DNA of 38,938 nucleotides from CAZWCX01 sp964632945 (GTDB lineage: Bacteria > Planctomycetota > MHYJ01 > WSZJ01 > CAZWCX01). The notes beneath the pieces were generated by a model. The model was not told the DNA's origin. It was given only the letters and a program-made list of their open reading frames with translations, and made no database searches. The DNA is taken from NCBI GenBank assembly GCA_964632945.1, contig CAZWCX010000070.1:1-38938 (forward strand). The letters are read 5' to 3'. Every line of letters begins with the position of its first letter. Within the stretch, counting starts at the first letter, position 1. The position numbers and the translations under genes are program-made. Shown piece after piece: positions 32,752 to 38,938 of the stretch.

Positions 32752-33564
32752 CTAGAGGAGCGCGTTGTTCAGCACTTCGCCGAACCCGCCGCCGCCCGGG
32801 ACGATGTACCCCTTCTCCGTCAGACCGCACTCACGATCCCACTGCTCGCCGAGCGGTCTCGCCAGTACCTCGGGCGGGCTCAAGCCACGATCCAGGCGAA
32901 TGGCGTAGACGACCAGCGACGGGTGCGCGGTGGTGATCTTCTTCAGATACTCGGGCGTCACGATCAGGTGGAGGGCGATCATCTTGCGCGGCGCCCCGTC
33001 CGGGTGCTTGAGGTAGTGCTCCGCCAGGCCGATGATCGTCGAGGCGGTCGCGCCCATGGGATCGGGGACCAGCAGGACGGCGTCGTCGACCGGCCCGCCG
33101 ATCTTCGACCCGGTCAGGTTCACCCCGGTCACGCGTCCCTTCTCGTCGGTCACGCGGTTCATGAAGATGTGATCCTGCCGGACCAGGCGGGGATCCATCA
33201 GGTCGTTGAGCACATCATAGCAGACCTGGGAGGGGAGGATCCCCGCGCGCGCGATCGCGCAGGTGACCACCTTCTGCTCCGGATCGACCTGCTCCCCTTC
33301 GAAGACCCCCTTCGAGGTGGCGTGGATCATCCGGGTCGGCACGGCCAGCTTGCGGAGTGGAAACTCCGCATTGGCCACCATCCCCATGAGGTGGGAGTAA
33401 AGCGTGGTGATCAGCCGGTTCACCCGCGGCTGGATCGTCCCGTCCGCGCACAGTTGCGCCAGCAGGGTGAGCAGATAAGGTTGGGCGAGCAGGTGCACGT
33501 TCGGGCCGTACCGGTGCTCGAGTTCCACCGATCCGTGCGGCAACCGCGAGTAGGTGACATCCAT
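32752..33564 (-). CDS. upp: Uracil phosphoribosyltransferase-like protein
   Basis: This 270-residue protein has the type I phosphoribosyltransferase core: VVTCAIARAGILPS, then LLVPDPMGATASTI as the PRPP-binding loop, and the ending GYIVPGGGGFGEVLNN. The Upp consensus in the loop is DPMLATGGT, so the variant DPMGATAST is a notable change. The Upp C-terminal uracil-contact pattern (YIVPG) is kept. It is longer than the usual 205-210 residues because of an N-terminal segment of about 60 residues. GGGAG precedes the ATG. The gene may salvage uracil or be a family member with another base specificity. Confidence 0.75.
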   Translation of the reverse strand: MDVTYSRLPHGSVELEHRYGPNVHLLAQPYLLTLLAQLCADGTIQPRVNRLITTLYSHLMGMVANAEFPLRKLAVPTRMIHATSKGVFEGEQVDPEQKVVTCAIARAGILPSQVCYDVLNDLMDPRLVRQDHIFMNRVTDEKGRVTGVNLTGSKIGGPVDDAVLLVPDPMGATASTIIGLAEHYLKHPDGAPRKMIALHLIVTPEYLKKITTAHPSLVVYAIRLDRGLSPPEVLARPLGEQWDRECGLTEKGYIVPGGGGFGEVLNNALL

Positions 33565-33577
33565 GGGGCGCTCCCGA

Positions 33578-34840
33578 CTACCGGGTGATGATCGAGCCGA
33601 CCGGGACGGTGGCCTTCTTGAGGAAGAGCAGCGCCAGGCAGGTGTCGATGACGTCGCCCGGCTCCACCTCGGTCTTGGTGTACCACATGCCGTTGGTCTG
33701 CTGCTGTTGGATGAGGACCTGCGCCCCCTCGATGTACCAGTTGTGCGGGCCGATCTTCTCCATGTTGCCGAGGACGCCGACCCGTTCCAGGCCGTAGAGG
33801 TAGTAGTAGTGGCTTCGGTGTCCCCCCGGGTTGTTGTCCACGGTCCAGTTGGCGTCGAGCCACGCGAGGCCGTCGAAGACGCCGCGGTCGATGTTTTTGG
33901 ACATGGTGGGGGTGATCTTCTTCGCCTTGAGGAGTTCGGCCTTGCAGAGGATGAGCGAGGCGATCCCGCAGGCGCTCATGCTGCCGGACGCCATTTTTTC
34001 GCGATCGTCGGTGCTGTTGAAGGCATAGGCCCAGCCGCGGCATTTGTCGCCGGCGACCACGGTCATGCGCCCGTCGCCGCCCGCGGCGGGCTTTGCGGGC
34101 GGGCCGTCCTTCTCCTGCGCCCGCAGGGTGTAGCGGGCGGCGGCGTTGAACACCTCCGGATCGGCCTGCACGCCCATCCGGCTGGCGCTGTTGAGTCCGA
34201 GCAGAACCACCTGAGTGGCGGAGACGTCCTCGTTCACGCCCAGCGGAGCGGGGAAGCCCATGCCGTACCGCCAGCCCCCGTCCGTGGACTGCGTCTTGGT
34301 CAGGTAGGCGACGATCGCGCGCACGTGCGCGTCGTCTTCGGGGGTGAGCTTGATCTGCGGCCGCTTTTTCGGATCCCGCTTCTTCACCTTGTGCTCGAAG
34401 TAGTGCTTGTTCTCCAGGTGCGCCTCGATGGCCATGAGGACGACCCCGGCTTCGTAGTTGTTGGTCATCTTCTTCCCGCCGGGCGCGCCCTTCCAGGCCT
34501 TGTCGAGGTTGTTGTGGATGTAGTTCCAGCCCTCGACGATGACGGGATCATTGGGATCGACCTCGCAGACTTCGAGGGCGAGGAGGGCGAGCGCCGCAAT
34601 GCCGATCTCGGTCCGGTGCGGGGGGCCGCCGCCGCCCGGGTAGAGCGGGTTTTCGCCCCAGCCCCAGGAGCCCTTTTCGGAGCCGTCCTTGATCTGCTTC
34701 TCCTTGAGCCACTTCACCCCGCTGTCGATCGCTTTGGGGATGCGGGCCAGAAAGGACGAGTCCACCTGCGCCTGAGCGCCGGCGGGGCCGGCGACGAGGA
34801 GCGCGACGACGATCGCGGCGGCGACCAGGGTTCGGACCAT
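33578..34840 (-). CDS. Secreted squalene-oxidase/prenyltransferase repeat protein
   Basis: This 420-residue exported protein (signal peptide about 1-24, cleavage after AGAQA) has repeated alpha/alpha-barrel units with WLKEKQIKDGS-type, STDGGWRYG and QTNGMWYTK phrases typical of the prenyltransferase and squalene oxidase repeat clan. The DXDD and similar cyclase motifs are not apparent. It is therefore probably a non-enzymatic relative, a class abundant in Planctomycetota. GGAGGATTC lies before the ATG. It precedes the phosphoribosyltransferase gene by 13 nt on the same strand. Secretion and fold are supported; function is not. Confidence 0.8.
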   Translation of the reverse strand: MVRTLVAAAIVVALLVAGPAGAQAQVDSSFLARIPKAIDSGVKWLKEKQIKDGSEKGSWGWGENPLYPGGGGPPHRTEIGIAALALLALEVCEVDPNDPVIVEGWNYIHNNLDKAWKGAPGGKKMTNNYEAGVVLMAIEAHLENKHYFEHKVKKRDPKKRPQIKLTPEDDAHVRAIVAYLTKTQSTDGGWRYGMGFPAPLGVNEDVSATQVVLLGLNSASRMGVQADPEVFNAAARYTLRAQEKDGPPAKPAAGGDGRMTVVAGDKCRGWAYAFNSTDDREKMASGSMSACGIASLILCKAELLKAKKITPTMSKNIDRGVFDGLAWLDANWTVDNNPGGHRSHYYYLYGLERVGVLGNMEKIGPHNWYIEGAQVLIQQQQTNGMWYTKTEVEPGDVIDTCLALLFLKKATVPVGSIITR

Positions 34841-35024
34841 GACGAATCCTCCACTGCGGCGGGGCCGGGGGGGGGCGACGGGCCGGGCCCATGGTAACAG
34901 CGTCCCGGCCGGGATTCCAGCAACCGTGGCAGTTTTGCGAAGGTCCGGGTATCATGCGCCGCGCCGGGACGGCCGCGTCCCCGATCCCGTCCGCCGAATC
35001 CCCATCCCGGAGCGCCGGACCCTG

Positions 35025-38000
35025 ATGCCCACCCCATCCTTGCCACGCCGGCTGGTGTTTCTTGGCTTTTTTTTCGTCTCGGGCGCGTGCGGGCTCGTGT
35101 ACGAGGTCGTGTGGATCCGGATGCTCGGTCTCACGATCGGCAATACCGTCTACTCCCTGAGCACGGTGTTGACCGCGTTCATGGGCGGATTGGCCCTGGG
35201 GAGCGCGATCGGCGGACGGTTGGCGGACCGCAGCCGGAACCCGCTGCTCCTCTACGGCGTGCTCGAGGGCGGCATCGCCGTCGCCTGCCTGGCGGTGCCG
35301 CCGTTGATCGCGGCGTCGGAGCCGTTCTTTGCCTGGCTGTACCGGAATCACTGGACCAACTTCACCACCTTCTCCCTCGCGCGCTTCGTCGTGTGCGGAC
35401 TCGTGTTGCTGGTGCCGACGACGCTGATGGGCGCGACGCTGCCGGTCCTGTCGAAGTACTTCGTGCGGCGCCGGGAGACCCTGGGGGCGTCGCTCGGGCT
35501 GCTGTACGCGCTGAACACCTTGGGCGCGGCGGCGGGGGCCTTCTGCACCGGGTTCTGGCTGATCCCGGTCCTGGGGCAAACGCAGTCGATCCTGCTTGCC
35601 GCGGGCGGGAACCTCGCGGTGTGCGTGGCGTCGGTGGTCCTGGCGATGCGCCGGGAGCCCCTCCCGGCGCCGGCGGTTCGGGGGGAGGGGCACGGTGCGC
35701 CGGTTTCTCCGGATGGCGCCGCGGACGCCACCGCCCCCGAGTCCGCGGCCGACCCGTCGGCGGGCGCAGCCGACGCCGAACCGCTCTCGACCCCCGTCCG
35801 GCGCGTGGCGTTGGCGCTGGGACTTTCGGGCGTGGCGTCGATGATCTACCAGGTCGCCTGGACCCGGGTGCTGGCGCTGAACATCGGTTCGTCCACGTAC
35901 GCCTTCACCATGATCGTGACGGCCTTCATTCTCGGCCTCGGCCTGGGGAGTCTGCTGCTGGCGGCCTGGGCGGACCGGGTGCGGCGCCTCGGCGGCGTGT
36001 TCGCCGCCACGCAGGTCCTGATTGCGGGGTCGGCGCTCGCCCTGGTGCCCGTATTCGGTCGTCTGCCGGGCTGGCTGCGCGGCCTCTTTTCGGCGCATCG
36101 CGAGGAATTCGCGGAGTCTTTTGCCCGACTCCACCAATACGAGTTCGGCGTGATCTTCGGATTGCTCCTCGTGCCGACGCTGCTCATGGGGGCGACGTTC
36201 CCGCTGGCCGCGAAGCTGGTGACGCGCGACCTGAACGCCGTGGGGCGCTCGATCGGCCGGATCTATGCCTTCAACACGGTGGGGGCGATCCTCGGCTCGT
36301 TTTTGGGCGGCTTCGTGTTTCTCCCCTGGGTGGGGCTGCAGGGGGCCATCGAGGTGGGGGCCGCCGTCAATCTTGCCGCGGCCGCCACCGTGCTGCGGGG
36401 CGCGGGCATCCCCGTATTCGCCGCCGCCGGCCTGGTCGTGGGGGCGCTGCCGGTCTTCGGGCTCCACCTCCTGCCCACCTGGGACGCGAAGGCCCTCGAC
36501 AGCGGCGTCTACCTGTACGTGATCCGCGATGTCGGCGACGACGGCGGGGAAGGGGAGCAGGAGAAGCCGACCGGGCGAGGGTTTTACCGTCCGGTCTTCT
36601 TCAAGGAAGGCGTGTCCGCCAACGTCAGCGTCTACCGGCGCGATCGCCGATCGATCGCGTTGCGCATCAACGGGAAGACCGACGCGAGCACGACGGGGGA
36701 CCTGCCCTCGCAGTTGCTGATCGGCCATCTTCCCATGGCGGTGGCGCCGCGCATCGACCGCGTCCTGGTCATCGGGCTCGGCTCGGGATTGACGCTCGGG
36801 GCGGTGGGTCGCCACCCCGCGAAGGAGATCGAGTACGTCGAGTTGTGTCCGGAAGTCGACGAGGCGGCGCGCCGGTTCTTCGGCGAAGTGACGAACGGCA
36901 TCTTCGACGACCCCCGGGTCCGGCCGATCCTCAACGACGGGCGCAACCACGTGGCGCTCACCGACCGGACGTACGACGTGATTTCCAGCCAGCCCACGAA
37001 CCTGTGGATCGCCGGGGTGGGCAGCCTATTCACCCGCGAGTATTTCGTGCAGTGTCGCGACCGGCTTGCCCCGGAGGGCGTCCTCTGCCAGTGGGTGCAG
37101 GCGTACAAGTTGAGCCCCGAGGATTTCAAGAGTGTGGTGGCGACCTTCCTGGAGGTTTTCCCGGGCGCGACGTTGTGGGAACCCAAGCCCGGCGGCGACT
37201 ACGCCCTCATCGGTTTCAAGGGCCCGTTGCGCATCGACCCCGCCCGCGTGGCGGAGCGGTTCGCGCACGCGGGGGTGGCGGAGGACCTGCAGCGCGCGTG
37301 CGTGATGCGCTGGGAGGATCTGCTGGGGTACCTCATCATGGGGCCGGAGGAACTGCGCCGGATGGCGGTCGGCGCGCCGCTCAACACCGACGACCGCGCC
37401 TATCTCGAATTCTCCACGCCGCGGAGCGTCTTTCGGAAGGCGCGCCGGGAGCAGCTCGAGATGATCCACGCGCACCGCAGCGACCTGTTGCCGCTGCTGC
37501 TGGCGGAGATGCCGGAGGGCCCGGAGCGAACCCGCCTGGAGGGGTCGCTGGCCCGGGTACTGCGCGCGCATGCGATCGCGGCGCGGGGCCTGGAGCCGTG
37601 GTCGGAAGGGAATTTCCTCGCGGCGCGCGAGAAGTTCGAAGAGGCGTTGCGGGTGAATCCCGCGGACCCCGTGGCGGCGCGATGGCTGACGCAGATCTAC
37701 TCGCGGATCGGCCAGGACCTGGTCGGTCGGGGCCGCCCCGCCGAAGGGTTGGGGTGGTTCGAGCGCGTACGGGGGTGGAATCCGCACTCCTGGGAGGCGG
37801 AGAACCTGATCGCCTTCGCCCACATGGCGACCGGGAACTGGGGCGAGGCGCGCGCCCACCTGGAACGGGCGCATGCCCTTGCGCCGGACGCGTATGAAGT
37901 GCTCGTCAATCGCGGGGTGGCGGCGGCAGACGGGCGGGATTTTTCGCCCCGCGGGGCGGGGGCCGACCTTCCGGCGGCGACCTTGCAGGAGGCGTTGCGG

Positions 38001-38255
38001 CACTTCGAGGCGGCCATCGAGGCGCAGCCGGACGAGGATCGCGCCTACATCTATGCGGCCCGGATCTACCGCCGCCTTGCCCGGTTCGGGGAGGCCGAGC
38101 GGGCGTACTTGGCCGCGATCCGCCTGCGCCCGGACACCGCGGCTTTGCATCACGAACTGGCCGGTGTGTACGCCTCGCGCCAACCGCCGGATCCGGAGCG
38201 GGCGCGGGAGCATGAGGAAAAGGCACGGGCGCTCGAGCGCGGCGGCGGTCGATAG
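35025..38255 (+). CDS. Membrane spermidine-synthase-like/TPR fusion
   Basis: This 1076-residue protein has about 12 to 14 membrane segments in two blocks (about 8-230 and 270-510). Each block begins with a similar pattern (GACGLVYEVVWIRML and GVASMIYQVAWTRVL), so the two halves are an internal duplication. A soluble spermidine-synthase-like domain follows (about 530-800) with VLVIGLGSGLTLG as the nucleotide-binding loop and NLWIAGVGSLFTREYF. The usual catalytic Asp after DVI is replaced (DVISSQPTN), which argues against spermidine synthesis. The C-terminal ~200 residues are TPR-like repeats. The ATG at 35025 matches the first membrane segment. Such fused proteins are common in planctomycete-type genomes, with unknown substrate. 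Confidence 0.85.
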   Translation: MPTPSLPRRLVFLGFFFVSGACGLVYEVVWIRMLGLTIGNTVYSLSTVLTAFMGGLALGSAIGGRLADRSRNPLLLYGVLEGGIAVACLAVPPLIAASEPFFAWLYRNHWTNFTTFSLARFVVCGLVLLVPTTLMGATLPVLSKYFVRRRETLGASLGLLYALNTLGAAAGAFCTGFWLIPVLGQTQSILLAAGGNLAVCVASVVLAMRREPLPAPAVRGEGHGAPVSPDGAADATAPESAADPSAGAADAEPLSTPVRRVALALGLSGVASMIYQVAWTRVLALNIGSSTYAFTMIVTAFILGLGLGSLLLAAWADRVRRLGGVFAATQVLIAGSALALVPVFGRLPGWLRGLFSAHREEFAESFARLHQYEFGVIFGLLLVPTLLMGATFPLAAKLVTRDLNAVGRSIGRIYAFNTVGAILGSFLGGFVFLPWVGLQGAIEVGAAVNLAAAATVLRGAGIPVFAAAGLVVGALPVFGLHLLPTWDAKALDSGVYLYVIRDVGDDGGEGEQEKPTGRGFYRPVFFKEGVSANVSVYRRDRRSIALRINGKTDASTTGDLPSQLLIGHLPMAVAPRIDRVLVIGLGSGLTLGAVGRHPAKEIEYVELCPEVDEAARRFFGEVTNGIFDDPRVRPILNDGRNHVALTDRTYDVISSQPTNLWIAGVGSLFTREYFVQCRDRLAPEGVLCQWVQAYKLSPEDFKSVVATFLEVFPGATLWEPKPGGDYALIGFKGPLRIDPARVAERFAHAGVAEDLQRACVMRWEDLLGYLIMGPEELRRMAVGAPLNTDDRAYLEFSTPRSVFRKARREQLEMIHAHRSDLLPLLLAEMPEGPERTRLEGSLARVLRAHAIAARGLEPWSEGNFLAAREKFEEALRVNPADPVAARWLTQIYSRIGQDLVGRGRPAEGLGWFERVRGWNPHSWEAENLIAFAHMATGNWGEARAHLERAHALAPDAYEVLVNRGVAAADGRDFSPRGAGADLPAATLQEALRHFEAAIEAQPDEDRAYIYAARIYRRLARFGEAERAYLAAIRLRPDTAALHHELAGVYASRQPPDPERAREHEEKARALERGGGR

Positions 38256-38306
38256 GGCGCGAGCGCGGGACGACGGTTACGGTCGCGCCGGTCCGAGGCT
38301 CCGGGC

Positions 38307-38336
38307 TTGACTCCGCCCGCGATCGGGCGCTAGGAT
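38307..38336 (+). promoter_or_regulatory. Candidate promoter of second MshEN-like gene
   Basis: TTGACT (38307-38312) and TAGGAT (38331-38336) are 18 bp apart. They precede the GGAGGA and ATG at 38403 by a leader of about 60 nt. Confidence 0.5.
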
Positions 38337-38402
38337 GGAAATCGAGCAGGCAAATCCACACGCACGGGATGTTGCATCCACCTCCGTCCCTCGGAGGACC
38401 TC

Positions 38403-38843
38403 ATGGCCGCCGCCCAGCCCGACCTGCTCTTCGGCCGCATCGCATGCCACAAGGGGCTCTTGACCGAGTCCCAACTCTCCGCCGCCATCGAACGCCAGGA
38501 GGCGATTCGCGGGGAAGGACGCTCCGTCCGGCTCGGTGAACTTTGCGTGGAACTCGGCCTCCTGCGCAACGACCAGGTGGAACGGATCCTCCTGGAGCAG
38601 AAGCTGACCGCGATCCGCGAGGAGGACCGTCTGCTCGGGCGCCTGGCGGTCCGCAACGGGTTGGCGACCGAGGCGCAGGTGCTGCTCTGCTTGAACGTGC
38701 AGAAGGCGGAGCACTCCGCCGGCAGGGGCGGCCTTCGCATCGGCGACATCCTGGTCAGGCGGGGCGTCCTCACCGAGCAGGCGGTCCGCGCATTGCTGGC
38801 GTTGCAGCAGCGTCTGTTGCAGGCGCCACCCGTCGCCCCGTGA
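38403..38843 (+). CDS. Four-repeat MshEN-like protein, paralogue
   Basis: This 146-residue protein consists of four ~24-residue repeats (about 9-32, 43-66, 77-100 and 112-135). The second, VRLGELCVELGLLRNDQV, and fourth, RIGDILVRRGVLTEQ, fit the MshEN half-motif RLG-x2-hydrophobic-x4-G best. The closing Gln of each unit is kept. It has no zinc ribbon, unlike the mcsB-linked protein at 7850, but the order and length of units match, so they are paralogues. Repeats are separated by about 10 residues, shorter than the 23-residue spacer described for cyclic di-GMP-binding MshEN. GGAGGA precedes the ATG. Confidence 0.75.
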   Translation: MAAAQPDLLFGRIACHKGLLTESQLSAAIERQEAIRGEGRSVRLGELCVELGLLRNDQVERILLEQKLTAIREEDRLLGRLAVRNGLATEAQVLLCLNVQKAEHSAGRGGLRIGDILVRRGVLTEQAVRALLALQQRLLQAPPVAP

Positions 38844-38886
38844 GCCGACCGCGGTCCCGGGTTCCGGCGGCGCGGGTCCGCGCGGC

Positions 38887-38938
38887 TAGTGGGTCTTCAA
38901 TCTTGAGATCCTGGGTTCGGCCGAGGCGATTTTCGCGC
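38887..38938. repeat. Partial copy of palindromic repeat element
   Basis: The last 52 bases match the reverse complement of the right arm at 13375-13432. They share an almost unbroken CTTGAGATCCTGGG, TTCGGCC and GGCGATTTTCGCGC. The window ends inside the copy, so its length is unknown. Confidence 0.75.

Overview
The window is GC-rich bacterial chromosomal DNA with long codon-biased genes and frequent 4-nt start/stop overlaps. Several traits point to an uncultivated Planctomycetota-like (PVC-type) bacterium: a McsA/McsB protein-arginine kinase pair without CtsR or ClpC beside it, a secreted prenyltransferase/squalene-oxidase repeat protein, a Tricorn-like S41 protease, and FliW/CsrA control of flagellin. 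This placement rests on gene content alone and is tentative. No rRNA, tRNA, CRISPR array, IS or phage gene was recognised.

Layout. 1-1232 is non-coding, with a pair of covarying palindromes, an orphan intrinsic terminator and a near-consensus sigma-70 promoter that drives a secreted HEAT-repeat-like protein. A minus-strand operon (2255-4303) encodes a 3D-domain cell-wall protein, an N-terminally extended CutA and a small membrane exporter-family protein. The plus strand then carries a hexulose-6-phosphate synthase/RraA fusion, mcsA, mcsB and a protein with four MshEN-like repeats plus a zinc ribbon (4947-8473). After these come a secreted protein, ybeY with a long basic N-terminal extension, and a membrane protein. 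A DUF4139-type protein runs convergently (10810-12462).

The centre (12804-24180) is a flagellar filament cluster: fliW, csrA, three flagellins, flaG, a 1219-residue fliD and fliS. Each flagellin leader has the same two-site layout. The first site is a hairpin that presents NGGA in a tetraloop. The second, about 46 nt downstream, is a small hairpin with AUGGAG in its loop that overlaps the Shine-Dalgarno. Stem sequences change between the three copies while pairing is kept. This is the hallmark of CsrA repression of flagellin translation, with fliW and csrA directly upstream. Sigma-28-type promoters precede flagellins 1 and 3. The flagellin genes are mosaics with long identical tracts, which suggests gene conversion.

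The right part has a Tricorn-like protease and a TolB-like lipoprotein on the minus strand, a small helical protein and RtcA on the plus strand, and a minus-strand block of squalene-repeat protein, uracil phosphoribosyltransferase, LpxL/HtrB-like acyltransferase, a macrodomain protein with a long Arg/Pro/Gly repeat tail, and a translationally coupled 37-residue membrane protein. A spermidine-synthase-like membrane protein fused to TPRs and a second four-repeat MshEN-like protein close the window. A palindromic repeat element lies between fliW and csrA, and another copy starts at the right edge.

Most unusual points: the three-copy CsrA leader, the palindromic element, the MshEN-like protein in the mcsAB operon, and the macrodomain/small membrane protein pair.
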